Positions 28,501 to 40,500 of a DNA stretch of 64,000 nt are shown piece after piece. The notes beneath the pieces were generated by a model. That model searched no databases and was not told the DNA's origin. It saw only the letters and a program-made list of their open reading frames with translations. This DNA is from Arcuatula senhousia (Eukaryota; Mollusca; Bivalvia; Mytilida; Mytilidae): assembly GCA_963971305.1 (NCBI GenBank), contig OZ020303.1, positions 36,072,106 to 36,136,105 of the forward strand. The letters run 5' to 3'. The translations under genes and the position numbers were made by a program. Every line of letters starts with the position of its first letter. The first letter of the stretch is position 1.

Positions 28501-31500
28501 CAAAAAAGTTTTTTCAAGTTTGTTACATTGGAGGTTTGTTGTTGTTTGTCAGAACTAGTTGGTAATTGATATTTTTAGATTGGTGAGACCCCTTTACATG
28601 TAGCTGTCCGGCACTGTCACTTGGCTGTAGCCCGAGAACTATTACGGATAGTCAGCGAGACAAGGTCCAGAATCGATGCTGTTATGCTGGTTAATCAACA
28701 TAACTGGGTAGGAAATGTCTTTATTCAGAAACTTGTTTATATTTGACTGGAATATACTAAGTAAATTTTGGTATTTGTAGGGTGTTAAAAACTGTTATAT
28801 AACAAAAGTTTTCTAGCAAATAACTTTTCACAGCCTCTTGATGTTTAGTATGCAACATTAACATGGGGTCTTTTATTGTTTGAATCAATTTTCGGGATGT
28901 CAGTAGTCTTTTTCCTGTTGAATACAATCTGTCCATCAATATAACAGTTATTTTATGCTATCTTCCAAAAACAAAACAAGAATATGTGCAAAGAAAAAAA
29001 TATTAATAGATTTTTCTGTAAATGCTAATTTTCTAGTGAAAACATCTTAATAAAGACAAGCTTGTGTGCAATGGTCTTTAGCCTCTAATCATCCAACAAG
29101 ATAACTAGGAATTACAAATGGCAAAGATCTCTGTTGTATGACGCCTTCCCTTGTTTGCTGCTTATGTGTTATATTGGGCTCAATCACAGGTTGCAAGCAA
29201 ATTCATATTTGTTTTATTTTCATACACAAAGAGATTCTTGATTCTGTAGTTTTCAATCTTTATGTATTTCTACAGGAAGGAGAAACTCCTGTCCATTATG
29301 CTGCAGAACTGACAAAAGAATCAGCTCACGAGGACATGGAAGAAACAGATCTGATAAAGTTATTACTGGAGTATGATGGGGACACAAGTCTTCATACTAG
29401 GCTGGTATGTACAATGGATATAAAATCTATATAGAATTTCTCATTCACAGTATAAAGAGGATACCAGACGATGAGAGAGGACTCTTTCTAAAGGCTGGAT
29501 GTGTAGCATGAAAAAACACATTTTCCAGCATATTAATGTTGATGATTGACTGTTAATGAAATGCTATCATGACCAAAATATAAATCATTCATTTTAAATG
29601 AAAGTACACTTAGATCATGCTTTTTGTTTAGTACTGATGTTCATATTTGTCCATTTATAAAGCATTAAATATTTTCATGAAAAATAGAACACAAAAAAGT
29701 TGTTCAAAAAAATTACTGTAAACGTGGAAAATTTCATATTTTGTAAATGAAACCATTCAGATAGGGAAACAATTTGTATTTCTTTTGATTATTTATATTC
29801 TTTATTTGCTCTATGTAAAAATCATTTGTTGGGGGAAATTTTAGCGAATATTTTCAGCAAATTCTACTCTTTGTTTTAAATCCAGTCTTTTAATTGTAGA
29901 CTTTTGAGACACCTTTACACTACTGTGCCAGGGCTGGTAATGAGGATATCCTTCTAGAGATTGTCAAACATATCGGTGCCTTAGGTGTACAGAAGGCGGT
30001 GAATAGACAGTCTAAGGTAATATATAGTACATTATACAACAACAACAATTGTCTCTCAAAAAAAATGTGCTTAATTACTAAATACATGCATTTTCAAAAC
30101 AAATATAAACTTAATGTAAGATGGCTCTGGTATTTATAAACAGTAATTAAACCATGGCAACTAAGATATTATTCTATTATTATAGTATTTTTATGTCTTA
30201 TTGACAATATCTCTTTAAAAATTCTTTTATGCCCCCACTTATTGGAATTACCTTGTTTAAGATATATCCTGATGACTTAATTGTTAATTTTTCCTTTGGC
30301 AGAATGGATGGTCTCCCTTGTTAGTAGCCAGTGAGCAGGGTCATATCAGCATTGTCAAAATACTACTACAACACCATGCCAGAGTGGATGTTTTCGATGA
30401 GGTCTGTTAATACAGATTAAATGTTTGTATTGAAGGATAATTTACCCTTTAAAATTTCAGATAAAAACAGCTATCTTAAAAATACACATGTTAGAAAAAA
30501 TGTTGATAGCTTTTGATTTTGATAAAAAAAAAAAGTTGATAGTTTTTACAATACTCATTAGATATTTAAATGATCCTTTTTTAAAATTTGTTCTTTTGAA
30601 CTCTGTTTTCAGTACCATGGGAAGGCGGCATTGCATCTTGCAGCAGAGAATGGCCATGATCAAGTGGCTGATGTTCTTTTGTGGCACAAAGCCTTCGTCA
30701 ATGCCAAATCTAAACAAGGAGTAACTCCACTGCATCTCTCGGCTCAGAATGGCTACAACAAACTGGTGAAACTCCTGATAGAAACACATGGGGCTACAAT
30801 AGATGCCTTGTCACTGGTAAGATTTGCATTCTTACTTAAGTACCAAAGATTTTTCATGGCCCTTCAACATATATTTTTTCAGTCTTTCTATATGCCACAA
30901 CTCAGGTTGAACTTTGTGTTTAAACTCATTTCTAAAAAATGTGAGTTGCATCTTCATGAAATTAGTTCACACTTACTTCCTCAAGGACACCACTATGTAC
31001 ATTTATGCATTCCCAACTAAGAGTACCTATGTCTCAGATTGTTTGATGTTTATGTTAATTTTAGTCAGAGGGAAAATAGATTGTTTTAGATCTGCTGACT
31101 TCAGTGATAGTGATAATAAATTGATCAAGTAAATTTATAAACACTAAGTTGGTAATTTATATGAAACATACTAAAACCAATCATATCGACCACAAAAAAT
31201 CACTGAAATATTTTTGTCCAATAAAACCCCTTCACTTTAGGCAGCCCGGAACAATCTACCAGAGGCTGTACTGCATGAATTTGTCATTTGCCATTGATTG
31301 AAAATCCTCCATTGAGTTAAAGTTGTCAGATGACCTCTTATAGGAGTTATGGCCCTTTAAAGGTCAGAAATATTTTTTTCAAGTTTTTATTTCCCATCTA
31401 CGAAAATAGGGGTGCATATAATGTTCAGGTCTGTTAATTCTGTTAGAAAAGCTGTACAAAAGTCTCGGTCATGTTGTCAGATGACCACTTATGGGGGTTA

Positions 31501-34500
31501 TCATTCTTAAAAAGGTCAAAATAGTGTTTTTGCCCTACATAATGAAAGCTATTGCAAATAGAGAAAAGCTGCTAGTTGCTTAAACCTCCAGCTTATTTTA
31601 AGCATACCAAAAGTTTCTATTAGGTTAAAATTGTCAGATGACCTTATATAGAAGAGACTTTTTTGGTCCTTAGGACCAAGTGAGCCTCTTGTTTACCATT
31701 GCTATTTATTTTCAGGCTAAAAGGACCCCATTACACATGGCAGCCCAGAGTGGTCAGATGGAAGTTTGTAGTACCCTACTAAATATGAAAGCTGATGCTA
31801 ATGCTACTGATGTGGTAAGAATTTAAGCATATTTCAAAAAAGTCTATAAAAAATTATCATAATCCATTCTGAAAAATAAAACAAAGCATTAAGGTTTGAT
31901 AGAAATAGAAAATCAATAGAATAAAATAGAAGTCTTTATGAAGAAGGCATAGATTTAAATGCCTATCTCAATTTTCTTTAGTTTAAACATATTTATTTAT
32001 CCTGGATTGGGAAACAAGCTTATTGCTTATGTAAATCCCTCTCCAGCTAGCAGTTTGCGAGTGTGGCCTTTGCAGCAGCCCCCATTGAGCCTACTCTTAT
32101 CGAACTCTACAAAGGGGTCTTTAACATGCATGGGGTATTGCTCTCCACATACATGGGACAACCTTTTTTCGTCCCTTCCGAAGGACTTGCATCGTTCCTT
32201 GAAACCATCCTCGCAAATGGTGTCAAGAGAGAGTCGGAAAATTGGTTCATGAAATTTTCACCCCAGACGAGGATCGAACCACGAACCTCAATTTTCTTTA
32301 GTGTATAGATTGTACAAAAAAAAACAAAACAAGGTTATTTAAAAAAAGCACCATAACTTTTTTTGAAATGGGATAGGTTATGGAAAATCTGAACTTGTCT
32401 TTTGACTTTTGTAAGTCTTCAATTGCTAGCACCACAAGATTAATAGACATTTATCCTTTGAAACATCATTTAATAAAAAATGTTACACTAATTTACCTGG
32501 AATTGTGGATAATATTATTTTAGCATGGACAGACTCCATTGCATCTGGCTGCTGAAAATGATCACTCTGATGTTGTGAAACTGTTTCTGAAATACCGACC
32601 AGAACTTGTAACTATGGCAAATACAGTAAGTCTTTGTATAGTGCATTCATACACTCTACTTTAATAATTCTTAAAGAATTTCTGTTTCACCTGTCCTTTG
32701 CAAGCTTGGCAGTCCCATCCCATGTCTTGCCTTACAGCTTTGCATATTTTCTATACAGATAAGTATAATAATGACATTTTCCATGTATAGAAGTTGTTTA
32801 AACTACTGTGGATTCATTTATTTTTGTGGGTACCAATTTTCGCATTTTGATAAAAATTGATAAGTTCATTGATTCTTAAATTCGAGGTTCTGAAGTCTGC
32901 ATCATACAGATCAGTGTTAAATTACCTTGTCATGGAGCATCAAATTTTGTGGGCCGATGCCACCTATGAAAACAATGAAAATTGATACCCCACGAAAAAT
33001 AATGAAACCACAGTAGTTGAACTTTTTGTATCAAATTTCATAAGAAGAATAAAACAGGTTCATGTATTGATCATATATTTAATTTTTGGCATATACTGCT
33101 TATTAATTAAGTTATTTAGCTTGAATAGCTTATGTATGTGTAGTTCTTCTGACGTTTTTTCAATAAAATTAGAACAGTTGCTAGGGTGTGAAACAACATC
33201 TTATTCATTCACAAATAAGAAAAGCAAAATAACCCACCATATCAACCTTGTCAATTACTTAATATTTAGCATAATTATCAACGTTAAACAATTTTTACCA
33301 GCAAAGCAGACCTAGATATAGGTGTTACTTTACCTGTTGCCCCATTAATAATCAATGATAAAAAGGTTTTATGAACAACTCCATAAATCAAGAACCATAA
33401 GTCCTAGGTTGATGAAACTTAGTATACATATGCCCTACTAGCAGCTCAACACAGTTGCATCCATATCTTTTGACTTTGATCTTGATTTTCAGGTAAATTG
33501 ACTTTGATGACAATTTTCAATACATCACAGTAGTATTGTTCAGGTTATTTGAGCACCTTCATATCCCAGGAACTCTAAGTGTTAGGTTGGTGACGCTTGG
33601 TATTTTTTTTACACCAGAGCAAGGCTGTTATAGTTGCATCCTCATTTTTATACGACCGCAAAATTTTTGCGATGGTATAATGTTATGGCGATGTCGTTGT
33701 TGTCGTCGTCGTCGTTGTTGTCATCGTATGGGGACACTTTGGTTTCTGTGCGATAACTTGAGTAAATGTTGACTGAATGTTATGAAATTTTGATATGATG
33801 TTTGTTACCACTAAAGAAAGGTTGGTATTGTATTTGGGGATTGTGGCCCCTACTATTTTAGAGAAAAGGGCCAAAAATGGCTAAAACGGTTTTATTGACA
33901 AAACTGTTGTAGAATGTATATTATTCATTTGATTTTGAAAATTCTTTTTTTTACTGAATTCATCATTAAATTCTGTCAACAAAATTTGTCAATGGTTTTG
34001 ATATATATTGCACTGTTACATTGCTAATAGGGGTAAAAAAGGGACCACACCCAAAAAATCGAACTTTTTTATTTGTGGTCCGATTTTCAAAATCTTTTTT
34101 TCATTGGAATCCTTGTGAAAATCCCTGCCTGCGTTTTCAATCAGATTTGCAATATCTCTTACTGTTTTTGAGAAATTATGGGTCGAAGGGGCCAAAAACG
34201 CAATTTTTAAAAGTTTGTCAAGGCAAATAGTTTTATACCAAAAGTTAAGTTGTACTGGACCTGCCAATTGTTATGAAGTTTTAGTATGATGATTATATCC
34301 ACTTAAGGAATGTTGGTTTTGTATTTGGGGTTTGTGGCCCCTACTGTTTTAGAAAAAAAAGGGCCAAAAAGGCCTAAAACGGGTGTATTGACACAACTGT
34401 TGTAGAATGTTTATTATTCATTCGATTTTGAAAATTCTTTTTTTACTGAATTCATCATTAAAATCTGTTTACTAAATGTGTCAATGATTTTGATATGTAT

Positions 34501-37500
34501 TTCACCATTACATTGCTACAGGGGGCTAAAGACAGGCCATGCCTACAAAATCACCTGTTTTATTTGTGGTTCGATTTTCAAAAAAATTTTTTGTTCATTG
34601 GATCCCTTGTGAAAATTTCTGCCTTATATTTTAATTTGCAATATCTTTTTTCACCTTGACCTTGGGTCTTCAGTTAAGCAATTATTATAGTCTTTTTGGG
34701 GGAACTTTTAGAAATGTTAGATTTTAAGTTTGATGTTTTGATAATAGTTTATAAACTTGTAAAAATGTAAAAGAATTTATATTTCTGATGGTGCAACTAG
34801 GCTAGACATTCTTTTGTGTTAATTCTTGCTTGTCCAATTGATAAGTTGTCTTTGTTTATATGTATGACCAAAGACTGATGTATGCCTTCAATTTATTTAA
34901 GAGAAACACTTTTCTCACTTTTTGGACAGGACAGTTCCTATTTTTAGCGGTGTGAGATTTTTCTGTCTCACACCACCCCATGTGAGATAGCCTCGTGCAG
35001 TTTCCAAGGGACGTAACTCTATTGTTTACGTCACGCTATGTTTTGTAAACAAATCCACGTTGTACAATTTACGGGTTTAGTGAGAAAAATAATCAAACAC
35101 CGATGATTAGGGCAAGATAAGGAAATCTCCGACACCCTTGGGTAAGATTTCTTTACATCTGCAACTCGGCAGAGCCTCGTTGCAGACTTGAAATCTTACC
35201 CTCGGGGTGTCGGAGATTTCCTTATCTTGCCCTAACACCGGTGTTAGATTCTTATACTCCTTACCATTGATACTTTAATTTTTGGCCTGAATTCACAAAG
35301 TAAATGGAACTTGGTTATATGGAGTAAAATAAACAATTTGTAAAGACTATTTTTTTAAAGCTTAATTGAACTACTTTATATGATGTATGTCATGCTTTTA
35401 TCATTAAACATGTTTTATGCAAAGACTTTCCAATTGAGACAAAAGCATGTTTTAATGAGTAATTAACTGTTTGATGCAAATTTATAGCTATTTTTATAGG
35501 CAATTTGTTTCTTTTCAACTTTAATTAAAAATACTGAGTATTGTTTGAAAAAAATACTTCTCTATTATGTCAAATACATTACATGTTGTATTTGTAATTT
35601 AAAACTGAAGTTTTACTGATTGATTTTTTTGACAATTTTAGGATGAAGTGAGTATTTTGCACGTCATTATTCCCTGCCTTACGTAAATTCCCCCACTCCA
35701 AATGTTTATTTTTATCACTGCATGAGAAGACAAATGCGTTTAATTAGTATCAGTAAATATATGGGACACTTCAATGTCATATTTAACAAGTTGAGTAAGA
35801 TATTAATGTGTTTAAAGAGCTTTTGAAAAATTGATTTTATTTGTAGTGATTTCTTTTAATTTTATAAAATGACTTTCACTTAAGTTTATTTGAATATTGC
35901 ATGAAGAGCAAAAACTCAATTTATAAAATTATAAGTTGGGAGAAATTTTAGAATGTGTATTATGTTTTCTAACCTCAACCCATTAACCATACTTGTTGTA
36001 GCACTGCATATTGGTAAATCATTTAAAAAAAAAAATTCTTTAATATTAAAATTGTTATAAATTTATTAATAATTATTACATTTAAGAAATTATTTCAAGA
36101 AGTTATACCTAAGTCATGTAAAAACTATCAAATGAAGTGAAATGCATGTGGTTATAATCAAGTTAAGCATGTTTATTGCATGAAACAAAAATTTAATTTT
36201 TGAATAAATGGCACAATGATCATTAATTTCATAACTAGTTAAATTAAATTTAAAGAAAAGCATGATTGAACAGATTTCATTCTATATATGTAAACACATA
36301 GAAAAGTAATAAGACACTATGTAAGTGAAATGTAGGTTTTTTTCTCTATGAAGGTAGAGTATGGAAATATATGTTGATTAAAGAGGTACAGAACACCTAA
36401 GGGAGATAACTCTTAAATATCACTTAAACATTTTAGTCAGTCACATTTATTCAAAGAAATCAAGCTTCTCAGTGATCCAAATATGAAATGTTGAAACTCC
36501 ATTGTGATAAATGAAAATTTTCCCAAGAAACATACGGTTCAGTTTTCTTAATATTTTGCAATTAAATTCATTTGACTTAAGTTCATATTTTGGCAGATTT
36601 TAAGGGAAATTAAAGAACACAATTTTATATTAGCAAAGGTGTTGGTTACCCTCTTAATATATATATATTTAGTTTTAATTCTCATCAGAAAGTTATATAA
36701 CTTAAACTTGCATTTTTTTCATCAACAGAATGGAATGACTTGTGCACATATAGCTGCTGCTAAAGGGAGTGTTGCTGTTGTCAAGGAACTGATGAGGTTC
36801 AACAAAGGGGTGGTAACTACAGCCAGGAACAGGGTAATTATAACTGATGAGGTTTAACAAAGGGGTGGTAACTACAGCCAGGAACAGGGTAATTATAAGA
36901 TAGTGTCAGAACAAAGGGGTGGTAACTACAGCCAGGAACAGGGTAATTCTAAGATAGTGTCAGAACAAAGGGGTGGTAACTACAGCAAGGAACAGGGTAA
37001 TTATAAGATAGTGTCAGAACAAAGGGGTGGTAACTACAGCTAGGAACAGGGTAATTATAAGATAGTGTCAGAACAAAGGGGTGGTAACTACAGCTAGGAA
37101 CAGGGTAATTATACGATAGTGTCAGAACAAAGGGGTGGTAACTACAGCTAGGAACAGGGTAATTATAAGATAGTGTCAGAACAAAGGGGTGGTAACTACA
37201 GCAAGGAACAGGGTAATTATAAGATAGTGTCAGAACAAAGGGGTGGTAACTACAGCTAGGAACAGGGTAATTATAAGACAGTGTCAGAACAAAGGGGTGG
37301 TAACTACAGCTAGGAACAGGGTAATTATAAGATAGTGTCAGACCAAAGGGGTGGTAACTACAGCCAGGAACAGGGTAATTATACGATAGTGTCAGAACAA
37401 AGGGGTGGTAACTACAGCTAGGAACAGGGTAATTATAAGATAGTGTCAGAACAAAGGGGTGGTAACTACAGCAAGGAACAGGGTAATTATAAGATAGTGT

Positions 37501-40500
37501 CAGAACAAAGGGGTGGTAACTACAGCTAGGAACAGGGTAATTATAAGACAGTGTCAGAACAAAGGGGTGGTAACTACAGCTAGGAACAGGGTAATTATAA
37601 GACAGTGTCAGAACAAAGGGGTGGTAACTACAGCTAGGAACAGGGTAATTATAAGATAGTGTCAGAACAAAGGGGTGGTAACTACAGCAAGGAACAGGGT
37701 AATTATAAGATAGTGTCAGAACAAAGGGTAGGTAACTACAGGCAGGAACAGGGTAATTATAAGATAGTGTCAGAACAAAGGGGTGGTAACTACAGCTAGG
37801 AACAGGGTAATTATAAGATAGTGCCAGAACAGAGGGGTGGTAACTACAGCCAGGAACAGGGTAATTATAAGATAGTGTCAGAACAAAGGGGTGGTAACTA
37901 CAGCTAGGAACAGGGTAATTATAAGACAGTGTCAGAACAAAGGGGTGGTAACTACAGCTAGGAACAGGGTAATTATAAGATAGTGTCAGAACAAAGGGGT
38001 GGTAACTACAGCCAGGAACATAGTAATTATAAGACAGTGTCAGAACACAGGAGCATAAAGCATAAAGCATAAAAGTTTTATTTAAAGTCGATGGCATTAA
38101 AATACATAACATAAGCTCTGTATTTTAATGCCATGGAGTGGTAACTACAGCTAGGAACAGGGTAATTATAAGATAGTGTCAGAACAAAGGGGTGGTAACT
38201 ACAGCCAGGAACAGGCTAATTATGTCTCCCCTTCCCAGAAGGGGGAGACATATTGTTTTTGTGTCAGTTCTTCTTCTTCTTATTCTTCTTCTTCTTCTTC
38301 TTCTTCTTCTTCTTCTTCTCATACAAAGCGTGTCCGGGCCATAACTTTTTTATCCTTTGAGATAGGGCTTTGATATTTGGCATGTGTATTTATCACCATG
38401 AGACGATGTGTCGCGTACTAGAATGACCTTCATATGACCTTGACCTTTGACCTCAAGGTCAAATTAATGCTGAATTTACATCCAAAGTGTTCCAGGCCAT
38501 AACTTTTTTGTTGTTTGACATAAGACTTTGATATTTGGCATTTGGATGTATCACCATAAGATGATGTGTCACGTACCAGAATGATCTTCATGTGACCTTG
38601 TCCTTTGACCTCAAGGTTAAATTAATGCTTATTTTACATGGAAAGTGTGTCTGTCCCATAACTTTTTTGTTCTTTGGCATAGGGCTTTAATACTTGACAT
38701 GTTGATGTATTACCATGACATTAGATGTCGTGTACCAGAATGACCTTCATATGACCTTAACCTTTGACCTGAAGGTCAAATTAAAGCTAATTTTAGTGCA
38801 AAGTGTGTCCTGGTCATAACTTTTTATCCTTTGATATTTGGCATGTGGATAATTTGCCATGAGACGATGTGTCGCATATCAGAATGACCTTCACATGACC
38901 TTGACCTTTGACCTCAAGGTCAAATTAATGCTTTTTTTTACATCTAATGTGTTCCAGGTCATTACTTTTTGTTCTTTGACATAAGGCTTTGATATTTGGC
39001 ATGTGGGTGTATCACCATGAGACGATGTGTCCTGTACCAGAATGACCTTGACCTCAAGGTCAAATTAATGCTAATAATATGTGCAAAGTGTGTCCTGGTC
39101 ATAACTTTTTATCCTTTGATATTAAGTATGTGGATGTTTCGCCATGAGACGATGTGTCACGTACCAGAGTGACCTTCACATGACCTTGACCTTTGACCTC
39201 AAGATCAAATTATTGCTATTTTTACACGTAAAACATGTCTGGGCCATATATATTTTAATCCTATTCAAAAGGCTTTGAATTTTCACATTTTAATGTGTCA
39301 TCATGGGAACAATGTGTCACCAACCCAAATGACCTTGACCTGTGACTTCAATGTCAAATAAATGCTAATTTGACATGCACAGCCTTCCAGGCCATAACTT
39401 TTATCCTTTGACATAGGGCTTTAGAATGTAGATGTATCATTATTAAAAAAAATGTTGTACAATGTATGTCATTGTGACTGACCCTTTGATCTCAAGATTG
39501 AGCTTGTGTTATTTAAGGAAGGGGATACATCAGTTTTAGTGCGCTAAAACAGTTTTTCCTAGTTATAAGATAGTGTCAGAACAAAGGGGTGGTAACTACA
39601 GCAAGGAACAGAGTAATTATAAGATAGTGTCAGAACAAAGGGGTGGTAACTACAGCTAGGAACAGGGTAATTATAAGATAGTGTCAGAACAAAGGGGTGG
39701 TAACTACAGCCAGGAACATAGTAATTATAAGATAGTGTCAGAACAAAGGGGTGGTAACTACAGCCAGGAACAGGGTAATTATAAGATAGTGTCAGAACAA
39801 AGGGGTGGTTACTACAGCCAGGAACAGGGTAATTATAAGATAGTGTCAGAACAAAGGGGTGGTAACTACAGCCAGGAACAGGGTAATTATAAGATAGTGT
39901 CAGAACAAAGGGGTGGTAACTACAGCCAGGAACAGGGTAATTATAAGATAGTGTCAGAACAAAGGGGTGGTAACTACAGCTAGGAACAGGGTAATTATTA
40001 GATAGTGTCGGAGCTTTCTTCATTTTCAAAGCTGTAAGAGTTATTATAGCTGATTTGTGTAGCCGAGAATGATCTAGGTTTATCATTTGTATATATACAT
40101 AAAAGAAGTAGTCTATAACCTTTTGAGAAAATGTTCTTATGCCCCTTACACAGGAGAGAGAGGGGCTATATTGCAACAATCTTGCTATTTATGTAAAGTA
40201 TTGATGCTCCTGTATATCTTTAGGTTTGACAGATAAAAAGATTGTCAGTTTTCGTTGGATTCTACAATTTCTTTCACCAATATTAAAGACTCAATTTGCC
40301 TCATGTACATGTAGTATGTACACCCAGTAAACAAAGCATTTTGAACCTTGCAATAAAATAGCATGGATCATTGGTTCTTGATCACCATCTTGCATTAATG
40401 TCTGAAGAAAATAATGCAATTCATACATGACAAATTATTGTTGGAAAAAATTGATAAACATATTACAAATTTCAGAATTATCCAAGCAGAACATTAATAA

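Larger units (their letters stand above)
32626..36728 (+). other. TRPN intron with repeats and a possible micro-exon
   Basis: A 4.1-kb intron. In order it holds a TIR/foldback element (32801-33019), repeat-like units at about 33330-33640, a tandem hairpin-capped element (33640-34700), a foldback (35096-35244), a candidate 6-nt exon (35642-35647) and about 1 kb of AT-rich sequence with nothing recognised. Confidence 0.65.

Noticed and set aside
36949..38112. 387-codon minus-strand open frame with an 18-residue repeat (LTLSYNYPVP...)
   Set aside because: It is the antisense translation of the 54-bp splice-donor minisatellite. Unit length is divisible by three, so a stop-free frame is expected. 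No promoter, splice context or known family supports it. The same applies to 39559-40179 and 39681-39983.
38271..38318. TTC microsatellite as an independent feature
   Set aside because: It is an internal part of the helitron-like element, also present in shorter form in the copy at 63698-63718.
36834..40011. CRISPR-like regular repeat array
   Set aside because: Eukaryotic context. There are no unique spacers; whole 54-bp units are repeated head to tail.
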